NCBI GenBank assembly: GCA_002315255.1
Contig: DCGM01000038.1
Span: 1-32,446, forward strand
Length of the DNA stretch: 32,446 nucleotides
Source of the DNA: Lachnospiraceae bacterium UBA1778
GTDB taxonomy: Bacteria; Bacillota; Clostridia; Lachnospirales; Lachnospiraceae
Direction: 5' to 3'
Shown: piece by piece, positions 8,912-16,104 of the stretch
Layout of the letters: the number at the start of each line of letters is the position of its first letter
Numbering within the stretch: the stretch's first letter is position 1
The notes under the pieces: model-generated
What the model saw: only the letters and a program-made list of their open reading frames with translations
Told to the model about the DNA's origin: nothing
The model's database searches: none
Position numbers and translations under genes: made by a program

Positions 8912-9829
8912 TCACTGCTCCAAGACTAGCTGCGACAAAGGTCCAGCGGTTAACATTAACGGTGAATAAAAAACAATCGTCAGTTTTTTATTCTTTCCGT
9001 CCGAATAGGTGACATCCTCCAGGCGGAAAAGTCCGTCCGAGATCGCATTCTGATCGTCCTGATACTCGAATGCAGCATTTCCATAGCCGTCGTAACGGGC
9101 AATTACATTAGTAAGGACAGCGTAGGTGCCGCTGCTATCCGTCTCATACAGCGAAAAAACGATGTTTTCGCCGTCTTCGCGGATAACGGTGACCGAATAA
9201 GCGACGGATTCCGCGCCCGCGTTATGGCTCGAATACGAGCCCAGACAGGACGCATCTGCTGCGGAGCCGTTATCGGCGATAAACTTGACAAGTTCAGAAT
9301 TGCTCGTCAGGTAATAACCGTCTTCGGTCTGATACATGAGATACGGGATTCCGTTATCGAGAATATAAATCTTTCCAGTTATCTTTAAATCACCGGAAAA
9401 GACTGTTTTATTTCCTTCCGAAGCGGCTGAATCAAACAGCGGCTTTTTATGAAGGACGATTCCTGCGCCATTTTCACCAGGCTTCAGAATCGAAAGCGTT
9501 CCGGATGCCGGAATCGTTTCACCGACTACCGGACAATCGTGCTCGTCTTCGGCGGTGAGCGATCGAATGCCGTTTTTCGACTGGTCTTCTGTCGGATTTT
9601 CCGAGAAATCCGTCGGGTTCTCGTCAGCGCCTGTCGGTCCGTCGTCGAGAATGCTCGGCCCGGGCTCATCCTGTTTATCTGTCGGCAAGGGCTCCGTTTC
9701 CGCAGGCTGAGTTTCCCGTATTAAGGCTTTTCCGTCCGTAATGATCAGATAAACGAATACGGCTGAAAGAAATACGATCAGGATGCTTAACAGCACAAAC
9801 GCGACCGTAAATTTCCTGTCTTTAAACAT
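8912..9829 (-). CDS. Membrane-anchored protein of unknown function
   Basis: I do not recognise a family. The 305-residue protein starts with a short basic stretch (MFKDRKF), one hydrophobic helix (about residues 8-30, FVLLSILIVFLSAVFVYLII), then an acidic, Pro/Thr/Asp-rich linker (about 45-90). A C-terminal domain of about 210 residues looks mostly beta-strand (for example the stretches around YLMYQTEDGYYLTS and KKLTIVFYSPLML). The likely topology is N-in with the domain outside; there is no lipobox cysteine. The frame opens with TTG at 9841, but TTGGAG then sits six bases before the ATG at 9829, which I take as the start. It lies between the third esterase gene (18 nt upstream) and nfnA (15 nt downstream). 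Confidence 0.8.
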   Translation of the reverse strand: MFKDRKFTVAFVLLSILIVFLSAVFVYLIITDGKALIRETQPAETEPLPTDKQDEPGPSILDDGPTGADENPTDFSENPTEDQSKNGIRSLTAEDEHDCPVVGETIPASGTLSILKPGENGAGIVLHKKPLFDSAASEGNKTVFSGDLKITGKIYILDNGIPYLMYQTEDGYYLTSNSELVKFIADNGSAADASCLGSYSSHNAGAESVAYSVTVIREDGENIVFSLYETDSSGTYAVLTNVIARYDGYGNAAFEYQDDQNAISDGLFRLEDVTYSDGKNKKLTIVFYSPLMLTAGPLSQLVLEQ

Positions 9830-9847
9830 AGAAGACTCCAAATAGGT

Positions 9848-10741
9848 TTATTTTAAATGCTTAAGCCAGGTAGTGGCCATGTCGATCCAGTTCTGGACGT
9901 CTTTTACAATCGAACCTTCGATGTTTGAATTTGCGGTTTCACGGTTCGCCAATGAAATTCCATGGAATGCAGACGAATAAATGTGGCTTTCGCAGAGCAC
10001 TCCGGCCTTCTTTAATGCGAGCATATAAGAAAGCGTATTACTGATATCGACGGTATCGTCATTCCAAGCGGAGAAAATAAAGGTCGGAGGCGTTTTGCTG
10101 TCGACCTGCTTATCTAAAGAAAGCGTGTCGAGGTCCGCGGACTCATTGCCGCCGACTAAAATCTTAATGCACTCGTCCATCTGTCCGTCATCCGTTTGGG
10201 ATTTGATCAGCGGATAGCCAAGAATCGTCGCATTCGGACGGATTTCATCCTCGCGCGCTTCGAGACAATCAGCTAAAAAGCCTTTATTCCATAAAGTGCT
10301 TAACGAAGCTGCGAGATGGCCGCCTGCAGAGAATCCCATAACAGCAATGCGGTTCGGGTCAATGTTCCACTCATCCGCGTGCTTACGGACCGCCTTTACG
10401 CCGGCTGCGAGCTCCATCAATGCCATCGGGAAAACCGCCGGTTCGACGCTGTACCAGAGGACAAACGCCTGAATGCCGGCCGCGAGGAACTTCATCGCAA
10501 TCGCTTCACCTTCGCGGATCGAAGTATACAGATAAGCGCCGCCCGGACAGATGATAACCGCCGGTCTCTTTTTCGGTTCGGCCTGATCATCTAAAAGATA
10601 AGCATCCATATACGGCTTATAGCCGGCATGACGCTCATAAGACGGAAGACCTTCGCGCACCGGTTCTCCGGCCACTTTTCCGTCCGGCTTGATTCCGGCC
10701 AGTCTGTAATCGACATGAATATTGATTTTACCGAATTTCAT
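9848..10741 (-). CDS. Alpha/beta hydrolase, carbohydrate-esterase-like (third of three paralogues)
   Basis: Predicted cytoplasmic serine esterase of the Aes/BD-FAE-type alpha/beta hydrolase group. The 297 residues have an oxyanion region CPGGAY (65-70), a nucleophile elbow GFSAGGH with Ser138, an acid segment SAWNDDTVD and a catalytic-His segment AFHGISLA. No signal peptide is present, so it would act inside the cell, plausibly removing acyl groups from imported oligosaccharides. That substrate is an inference. Compared with its two paralogues it has about 20 extra residues near the N-terminus and Ala instead of the third Gly in the CPGGG motif. The ATG at 10741 is preceded by AGAAGGAG. It follows the second esterase by 18 nt. 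Confidence 0.9.
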   Translation of the reverse strand: MKFGKINIHVDYRLAGIKPDGKVAGEPVREGLPSYERHAGYKPYMDAYLLDDQAEPKKRPAVIICPGGAYLYTSIREGEAIAMKFLAAGIQAFVLWYSVEPAVFPMALMELAAGVKAVRKHADEWNIDPNRIAVMGFSAGGHLAASLSTLWNKGFLADCLEAREDEIRPNATILGYPLIKSQTDDGQMDECIKILVGGNESADLDTLSLDKQVDSKTPPTFIFSAWNDDTVDISNTLSYMLALKKAGVLCESHIYSSAFHGISLANRETANSNIEGSIVKDVQNWIDMATTWLKHLK

Positions 10742-10759
10742 AATCGCTTCTCCTTCTCG

Positions 10760-11584
10760 TTAAAAGCTGTTCAGCCAATTGATGCAAAGGGTGGTCCATT
10801 CCGAAACGACCGGTGAGATCTCCGTTTTATTTGTCCCCGTCTCCTCGTTCGCCACGGAAAGACCATGACCGCCTTTATGATAGACATGCGCTTCGCAGCT
10901 TACGCCGTTCTCATAGAGCGCATCGATATAATAAAGCGTATTTTCAATCGGAACCGTATGATCGGTCCATGTCGACCAGATGAAGGTCGGCGGCGTAAAC
11001 GGAGAAACCCGATTTTCTAAAGAAACGAAATCAATGAAATCGTCATCGAGTCCGTTTACGAGATTTTCAATCGAGCCCGCATGTGTATACTTTCCGGAAG
11101 TGATTACCGGATAACACAGAATCGAATAATCCGGGCGAATCTCTTCTTTTTCGGAATCAAGGAAATCATTTAAGAAATCCATCTGCCACATGGTTGCCAG
11201 AGTCGCGGCGAGATGGCCGCCTGCTGAAAATCCTAATACTGCGATTTCATTCGGGTCAATTCCCCACTCCTCCGCACGGGAACGGACAAAGCGCACCGCC
11301 GTCGCAAGTTCCATCAATGAGACCGGGAACACGGCTGGCGCCACGCTGTACCAAAGGACAAAAGCCTGAATGCCGGCCTCTAAAAAGCGGGTGGCTACAG
11401 CTTCGCCTTCACGTTTTGAAGTAAATGTATAACCGCCGCCCGGGCAGATGATGACAGCCTTTCTGGGATAGGCTTGAGCGGCTTTATCTAAAAGATAAGC
11501 ATCTAAACACGGGGTAAAATCCGGAACTTTTTCCCGGTTCGCCCGATGATAATCGACATTAATGGAAAACCGTTTAAACTTCAT
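10760..11584 (-). CDS. Alpha/beta hydrolase, carbohydrate-esterase-like (second of three paralogues)
   Basis: Predicted cytoplasmic esterase of 274 residues. It has CPGGGYTF (47-54), the nucleophile elbow GFSAGGH with Ser120, the acid segment STWTDHTVP and the histidine segment KGGHGLSVANEE. The segment QAFVLWYSVAPAVFP is shared almost word for word with the neighbour at 9848-10741 and closely with that at 11581-12450, which shows tandem duplication. The ATG at 11584 has AGGAG seven bases upstream and overlaps the stop of the preceding esterase by ATGA, so the two are translationally coupled. No signal peptide is seen; the substrate is unknown. Confidence 0.9.
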   Translation of the reverse strand: MKFKRFSINVDYHRANREKVPDFTPCLDAYLLDKAAQAYPRKAVIICPGGGYTFTSKREGEAVATRFLEAGIQAFVLWYSVAPAVFPVSLMELATAVRFVRSRAEEWGIDPNEIAVLGFSAGGHLAATLATMWQMDFLNDFLDSEKEEIRPDYSILCYPVITSGKYTHAGSIENLVNGLDDDFIDFVSLENRVSPFTPPTFIWSTWTDHTVPIENTLYYIDALYENGVSCEAHVYHKGGHGLSVANEETGTNKTEISPVVSEWTTLCINWLNSF

Positions 11585-12450
11585 ACTTCCGCTCCTGTCA
11601 AATCATAGATCCAATGAATGGAAAGCGCCATCCAGGGAGATACGTCCAAGCGTTTTCCCGAGAATATTTCGAGATTTTCAGACTGAAATCCGATTTCCTC
11701 ATCGCCTAAGGACTGGCCGTGAGGTCCTTTCCGGAAAATATGGAATTCGCAGTTTACATCATTTTCGCGAAGCGCATGGATGAAACGGAGCGAGTCAGAA
11801 ACATCGACCGAATCGTCATCCCAAGTGGTCCAGAGGAAGGTCGGCGGCGTATCTTTCGTAACATGCTTGTCCGTACTGATCATCTCTAAAAAGCTGCTGC
11901 GGTTTTCATCCGGATAGCCGTTAATCAGCCAGACCTGACGGCCTAAACGGTCGAAATTATCATAGGTGATCCGCGGATAACAAAGGATACAGCCGTTCGG
12001 ACGGATCTCTTCCGGTTTCGCCTGCAGCGCTTCACAGATAAAAGCCTGATTCCAGTTGACGGCTAACGAAGCACAGAGATGGCCGCCTGCAGAAAAACCG
12101 CAGATATAGATCCCGTTCGGATCAATGTTCATCTCGTCCGCATGTTTCCTAAGATATTTAACGGAGGTCGCGAGCTCTAAAAGCGCCATCGGATAAGTCG
12201 CGGGCGCCACGCTGTAATGAAGGACAAAGCTTTGCATTCCACCCTCTAAATAACGGATAGCGACCGGCTCTCCCTCATGAGGAGCCAGTCCCGTATAACC
12301 GCCGCCGGGACAGACAATAACTGCCTTCCGACGATACGCATTGGCAGAATCATCGAGCAGATAAGCGTCTAAAAAGGCTTCATTTTCATCCGTTTTCTCT
12401 AATCCTACTGCAGAATAATCTACATTGAGACGGATCCGCTGATATTTCAT
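11581..12450 (-). CDS. Alpha/beta hydrolase, carbohydrate-esterase-like (first of three paralogues)
   Basis: Predicted cytoplasmic esterase of 289 residues and the first gene of the esterase-nfn-mut unit. It has CPGGGYTG (47-54), GFSAGGHL with Ser120, an acid segment TTWDDDSVD and the histidine segment KGPHGQSLG. The C-terminus is about 15 residues longer than in the second paralogue. The ATG at 12450 has AGGGGG about 12 nt upstream, a longer gap than for its neighbours. A good promoter lies at 12488-12516, immediately preceded by three tandem repeats, so this gene is probably the regulated entry point of the operon. Family identification is firm; the substrate is not known. Confidence 0.9.
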   Translation of the reverse strand: MKYQRIRLNVDYSAVGLEKTDENEAFLDAYLLDDSANAYRRKAVIVCPGGGYTGLAPHEGEPVAIRYLEGGMQSFVLHYSVAPATYPMALLELATSVKYLRKHADEMNIDPNGIYICGFSAGGHLCASLAVNWNQAFICEALQAKPEEIRPNGCILCYPRITYDNFDRLGRQVWLINGYPDENRSSFLEMISTDKHVTKDTPPTFLWTTWDDDSVDVSDSLRFIHALRENDVNCEFHIFRKGPHGQSLGDEEIGFQSENLEIFSGKRLDVSPWMALSIHWIYDLTGAEV

Positions 12451-12487
12451 GAGTCCAGAGAACCCCCTTTTAATGATATTCTCTTTG

Positions 12488-12516
12488 TTTATACCATATA
12501 TGCTACAAATTTACAA
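12488..12516 (-). promoter_or_regulatory. Promoter of the esterase operon
   Basis: On the minus strand TTGTAA (12516-12511) and TATAAA (12493-12488) are separated by exactly 17 nt, and the -10 is extended (TGG before TATAAA). It lies about 40 nt before the first esterase start and directly after three tandem repeats. Confidence 0.7.
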
Positions 12517-12521
12517 TAATT

Positions 12522-12600
12522 GACACTACAAAAAGTGGTCTATATATGATCCTTCAAATAAGTAGTCTATATTTGAGACTTCAAAAAAGCAGTCTGTTCG
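12522..12600 (-). repeat. Three tandem 26-27 bp repeats abutting the esterase promoter (candidate activator sites)
   Basis: On the plus strand, copies begin at 12522, 12548 and 12575. Each follows the pattern GA-x(2)-CT(T/A)CAAA-x-AAG(T/C)-x-GTCT, and copies 1 and 2 end in TATAT. The spacing of 26 and 27 bp is about two and a half helical turns. The last copy ends five bases upstream of the -35 hexamer, the place expected for an activator. The block also lies directly behind the stop codon of the DMT transporter gene. No regulator gene is adjacent. Confidence 0.6.
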
Positions 12601-12601
12601 T

Positions 12602-13531
12602 TTAACGGAGGTTCAGCATCAAAATGGCCACGATGATGATTAAGATTCCGATCATCTTCCGTTTGCTGCATCTCTCTTTAAAGAAAATGAAGCCGACGAC
12701 ACTGATGAGAAGAAGCGCCGCAATGTTAAAGACCGGATAAACGACGATCGACGGAAGATCGCCGAGCGCGTTTAAGAAGAAACGCGACGAGAAGAAGTTC
12801 GGAACGCCTAAAAGCACGCCCCAGAGAAGGTCTTTTATATTAAAGTGCTGTTTCTTTACAATCACGCCTAAAACCGCCATCGAAAAAGCGGTGACGAACA
12901 GGATCAGAAGATAGATGTTCTTTAAAGACGGAGCGCCGACTTTGTCGATCACATTTGCAAAAGAATCCGAAACGCCAAATCCGATCAACAGGATGATGAG
13001 GAAAAGGCCGCTGGAAATCGTTTTCGCTTTCTCTGATTCTGTGTTCTCTATTCTCTTATCATTATCAGCTGTCGGAGCGTCAGCGGACTCCGGGCTCTTT
13101 TCTCCGTTAATGATAATAATCGCAAGGATCGCAAGTCCGCAGCCGATAAACTGAAGAACCGTCGGCTGATCCCATCCAAGCACGACCGAAAGGATTAACG
13201 GGACGAGGATTCCAAGTTTCATGAAGGTCGAGGAAAGGACCATTCCGTTTTTCTTAATGCTGATCTGGAGAAGAAGGAGCGTCACAAGGTAGAAAACACC
13301 ATTGATGAGTCCGATAATGATCGTCAGCGTCCAGTCCGAAGCTGTCGCCGAATCGGAAACTGTAAACGCGCTGCTGCCGCCCTCCAGCCAGACAAAGAGA
13401 AACGATAAAAGACCGCAGACCGCATAATTTCCGGCAAGCATCACAAAATTGTTTTTGACGCGCTTGTCAGAAAGGCGCATAACGATCGAAATCGCTGAAC
13501 TGCAAAAGATTCCGAGAATAAGATTTAACAT
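12602..13531 (-). CDS. DMT/EamA-like membrane transporter
   Basis: Integral membrane protein of 309 residues with about ten hydrophobic segments, from LNLILGIFCSSAISIVM at the N-terminus to IIIVAILMLNL at the C-terminus, in two similar halves. This fits the drug/metabolite transporter superfamily (EamA-like). A hydrophilic loop of about 35 residues rich in Glu, Asp and Ser joins the halves. The substrate cannot be told from the sequence. The frame opens with GTG at 13540, but AAAGGAG lies eight bases before the ATG at 13531, which I take as the start. It sits right behind the ssrA terminator with no clear promoter of its own, so expression may depend on read-through from ssrA. Confidence 0.85.
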   Translation of the reverse strand: MLNLILGIFCSSAISIVMRLSDKRVKNNFVMLAGNYAVCGLLSFLFVWLEGGSSAFTVSDSATASDWTLTIIIGLINGVFYLVTLLLLQISIKKNGMVLSSTFMKLGILVPLILSVVLGWDQPTVLQFIGCGLAILAIIIINGEKSPESADAPTADNDKRIENTESEKAKTISSGLFLIILLIGFGVSDSFANVIDKVGAPSLKNIYLLILFVTAFSMAVLGVIVKKQHFNIKDLLWGVLLGVPNFFSSRFFLNALGDLPSIVVYPVFNIAALLLISVVGFIFFKERCSKRKMIGILIIIVAILMLNLR

Positions 13532-13557
13532 AGGGAGCACTCCTTTATAGTAATCAT

Positions 13558-13583
13558 AAAAAACACACCGCTAAGCGGTGTGT
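13558..13583 (-). terminator. Intrinsic terminator of ssrA
   Basis: On the minus strand ACACACCGC-TTA-GCGGTGTGT forms a perfect 9 bp GC-rich stem followed by five T. It begins nine bases after the 3' end of the tmRNA and ends about 12 bp before the ribosome-binding site of the transporter gene. Confidence 0.85.
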
Positions 13584-13591
13584 CAAACCTA

Positions 13592-13934
13592 TGGAGCAGA
13601 CGGGAGTCGAACCCGTGTCCGAAAACCAATCCGCCAAACTTTCTACCATCATAGCTCATCTATTTCAATTCCCTCAAAGGCACTCCGGTAAGCAGGCGGC
13701 CTTTTTTTGGTAGCTTCATAAATCTCTTTCCCGGGCAAAGCTTACCGGAAAAGGTTCCCCGTAGAGTCGAGGCCGGTATCTGTCTGTACGGGAACAGTCA
13801 GGCCGACCGCAGCATTAAGCTGCAAGTGCTAAATCGTTGTTAGCGTTTATGTTTAAGTTTCCGTTTTTTAACGTGCTCCGGCACACGGATGGCTTATCTG
13901 GGTTCATAATCCCCGTCGAAACCGGTACTACCCC
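13592..13934 (-). ncRNA. ssrA: Transfer-messenger RNA (tmRNA)
   Basis: Rescues stalled ribosomes and tags the nascent peptide for proteolysis. The 5' end GGGGUAG pairs with CUGCUCC near the 3' end to form the acceptor stem, and the T-arm GGGUUCGACUCCC is present. The conserved GGUUUCGACGGGG follows the 5' strand. The tag reading frame (13844-13815) encodes ANNDLALAA and then UAA, ending in the LALAA common in Clostridia. The discriminator A is at 13592 and the next bases are UAG, so the CCA tail is not encoded and must be added enzymatically. Length is about 343 nt, typical for the one-piece form. A strong promoter and a terminator flank it. Confidence 0.96.
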
Positions 13935-13946
13935 ATAACGCAAGTA

Positions 13947-13974
13947 ATTATAACAGAAATCAATGTTTTGTCAA
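13947..13974 (-). promoter_or_regulatory. Promoter of ssrA
   Basis: Perfect -35 TTGACA (13974-13969) and perfect -10 TATAAT (13952-13947) with a 16 nt spacer and an extended -10 (TG two bases before). It lies 12 bp upstream of the mature 5' end of the tmRNA. Confidence 0.9.
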
Positions 13975-14033
13975 TCTTTTCGAATGGTAAGAACATATCC
14001 ATGTTCACGGACAGTTGAAGGGAAAACGCATAT

Positions 14034-14080
14034 CAAAAAAACAAAGAGAGACTATTGCCGATCAGGCGCATAGTCTCTCT
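14034..14080 (-). terminator. Terminator of the surface-protein/MscS unit
   Basis: On the minus strand AGAGAGACTAT and ATAGTCTCTCT form an 11 bp stem (14080-14070 with 14055-14045). The loop can add a GCC/GGC pairing, and TTTG and a run of eight T follow. It lies between the MscS gene and the ssrA promoter. Confidence 0.85.
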
Positions 14081-14097
14081 CTGCTTATCGTTTTATT

Positions 14098-14148
14098 TGA
14101 CAGAAAAACATTTATATCCTTGTAAATAAGTCTAAGGATTATCTGTCA
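14098..14148 (-). other. Additional hairpin in the 3' UTR of the MscS gene
   Basis: TGACAGA (14098-14104) pairs with TCTGTCA (14142-14148), and inside it ATCCTT (14116-14121) pairs with AAGGAT (14134-14139). No T-tract follows on the minus strand. It stands between the MscS stop and the terminator and could stabilise the 3' end or bind a regulator; its function is unknown. Confidence 0.4.
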
Positions 14149-14164
14149 CCTGATTACAGATGAT

Positions 14165-15076
14165 TCACGACTGCTGTTCGTTCTCCGGATGATAAATCAT
14201 CATTGACGGATAAGCGAACTTGATGTTCTTCTCATCGAATAAGTTCTTAAACCGTTTGTTCATCTTTCTGCGAACCTTACCCTTATCATCCTCTGTGGTA
14301 TATGCGATGAAGCGAAGGGTAATGCCGCTGTCGCCGAGCTCCTGAACGCCCTTGTAGAAGGGGCCTGCAATAATCTGCGGAATCTCCTCTTTGAATTTCG
14401 GAAGTTCCTCTTTAATGACGGATTCTACATAATCGAGGTCTGAATCGTACTCGATCGAAAGCTCGAGGAAAGCGCCGGAAGTGGTCTGCGACATATTGCA
14501 GATGCTGCTGATTGCGGAATTGTTAAAGATTCGGATGTTGTTTTCTTTGTCTAAAAGGACAGTGTTTCGGATGCCGACTTCCTTAATCTCACCCTTTATG
14601 CCGTTAATGACAACCGCGTCGCCGATCTGGTAAGAACCATCGATTACAAAGAAAATGCCGGCAACGATATCGGCAATAAGTTTGTTACAGCCGAGACCGA
14701 TGACCATGCCGAGAAGTCCCATGCCAGTAAACAATGAGGAGGTGTCTTCGATAAACAACGTAAGGATTAAAACGATAGCGACTACAATGACGGCAACCTT
14801 CACCATACTCATAAGGAGATTCAGGGCGGTTTTCTTCTTCGCATTGTCATTCGCCATTTTTCCGGTGATAAGGCCGATGATGCGGTTGATCTCTAAAGCG
14901 AAAATAATATAACAGACACTGTGGATTCCGGCATCTAAATAAACAGATATCAACTGAGCCTGGAGATCCCACTCAAACACCTTGTAGCATACGAAGAACG
15001 CCAGAACTACGATTGCTAAAAGATGCGGGAACAATTGTTTGAAACTAACGGTTTTCTTGGTTTTGTTTTCGTCCAT
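14165..15076 (-). CDS. Small-conductance mechanosensitive channel, MscS family
   Basis: Predicted homoheptameric channel that opens on membrane tension. The 303 residues carry three or four hydrophobic N-terminal segments (starting at LLAIVVLAFFVCYKVF), then a pore-helix-like stretch FTGMGLLGMVIGLGCNKLIAD. The MscS beta-domain follows as SYQIGDAVVINGIKGEIKEV and then RNTVLLDKENNIRIFNNSAI, with an alpha/beta C-terminal domain after it. The length matches short MscS/YkuT-type channels. The ATG at 15076 follows AAGGAG. It is the last gene of a three-gene unit, starts 12 nt after its upstream neighbour and is followed by a strong terminator. Coupling to a surface protein is unusual. Confidence 0.93.
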   Translation of the reverse strand: MDENKTKKTVSFKQLFPHLLAIVVLAFFVCYKVFEWDLQAQLISVYLDAGIHSVCYIIFALEINRIIGLITGKMANDNAKKKTALNLLMSMVKVAVIVVAIVLILTLFIEDTSSLFTGMGLLGMVIGLGCNKLIADIVAGIFFVIDGSYQIGDAVVINGIKGEIKEVGIRNTVLLDKENNIRIFNNSAISSICNMSQTTSGAFLELSIEYDSDLDYVESVIKEELPKFKEEIPQIIAGPFYKGVQELGDSGITLRFIAYTTEDDKGKVRRKMNKRFKNLFDEKNIKFAYPSMMIYHPENEQQS

Positions 15077-15088
15077 GATAATCTCTCC

Positions 15089-16081
15089 TTAAAACTGAAT
15101 TCTTTGTATAAGCTGTATAGTGCCTTTGTTTATGTTTAATGTGGTGCCCGGGCCGAGTTCTTCCTGATAGTTCTCTTTCTCGATATCTTCCTGCTTTTTT
15201 GATAATATGGTTATTTCGAGCTGATAGTCTGTACCTTCCAGTTTGTCAACCCCTTCCATCGTAATCTCATCGGAAGATGTGATGACTCCGGTCATTACTA
15301 CATCACCGTTAGGAGAACGCAAACGGTATGTTATCGACTCATACACTTCCTGTTCATCGATATAGGACAGTTTAAAATGATATTTGCCATCAACCAGACA
15401 GGTACAATACCCTTCAAGACTATTAATAGCAGAAACCGGATTATCAGTTTTCAGCCTATCGTTATAATAGACTTTAGGAGAACCGTTTTCCTCATACCCG
15501 ACTACGGAGAGCTTATAGACTCGTTTCTCCGTTAATCCTTCGATGTTTCCCCTAAATCTCATTTCAACAATGTACTTTGTGTTATCCTCGTCATCGCTTT
15601 TAGGAGTAACCATCACCTCGCTGCCTTCGTCAGCAGTATTAAGTAGCTTCGAATGGCTCTCTTTACTGTTAGAGACGATCAGATAAAGCCCTGTATCCAG
15701 TTCTGACCAGTTTGGCAATGCGTTTTCTTCCGCTTCATATTCCATCACCACAGAAAAATCATAGTCAAGTGATTTTCCGTACATGTTTACCTCATTCGGG
15801 GTAACTTTGATATTGGACGCCGAACTTAGAACCAGAAAAGCGGCGGCAATGGCGGCAGCAGCACTGCCGGCGGATGATAGCGCACTGCTTGTGTCTGACG
15901 AGGTTTCGGAGTTGCTGCTTTTCTTTTGTTTGGATGCTTTTCCTTTTGAAATCGCTTTCACATTTTTTGTTTTTTCGCTTTCAAAATCACCATAGAGTTT
16001 GGCGGCTTCATCCTCGGTCAGGTTTTTCTGCGTTTCCACTTGTGGTTCAACACGTCGGGATTTCGCATGAAATATACCCAT
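15089..16081 (-). CDS. Single-span membrane protein with an external beta-rich region, function unknown
   Basis: I do not recognise a family. The 330 residues start with a hydrophilic, Lys/Ser-rich cytoplasmic segment (about 1-68) that contains NLTEDEAAKLYGDFE. One Ala-rich hydrophobic helix follows (about 69-92, around SAAAAIAAAFLVLSS), then about 235 residues rich in predicted beta-strands that could form two Ig- or fibronectin-like domains. There is no signal peptidase site, lipobox or sorting motif; the N-terminus should stay inside. The ATG at 16081 has AAAGGAG upstream. It lies 23 nt after the giant surface-protein gene and 12 nt before the MscS gene, so the three are very likely made together, perhaps as a complex. 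Confidence 0.85.
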   Translation of the reverse strand: MGIFHAKSRRVEPQVETQKNLTEDEAAKLYGDFESEKTKNVKAISKGKASKQKKSSNSETSSDTSSALSSAGSAAAAIAAAFLVLSSASNIKVTPNEVNMYGKSLDYDFSVVMEYEAEENALPNWSELDTGLYLIVSNSKESHSKLLNTADEGSEVMVTPKSDDEDNTKYIVEMRFRGNIEGLTEKRVYKLSVVGYEENGSPKVYYNDRLKTDNPVSAINSLEGYCTCLVDGKYHFKLSYIDEQEVYESITYRLRSPNGDVVMTGVITSSDEITMEGVDKLEGTDYQLEITILSKKQEDIEKENYQEELGPGTTLNINKGTIQLIQRIQF

Positions 16082-16104
16082 GATATTCTCCTTTCCAGTC
16101 GTAT

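Noticed and set aside
13991..14006. GAACAT-ATCC-ATGTTC inverted repeat upstream of the ssrA promoter, considered as a LexA box.
   Set aside because: The Firmicute LexA site has GAAC and GTTC four bases apart; here they are eight apart. It may be an unrelated small palindrome.
14097..14125. A TTGACA on the plus strand near the MscS 3' end.
   Set aside because: No acceptable -10 lies 16-18 nt downstream and there is no plus-strand gene to serve.
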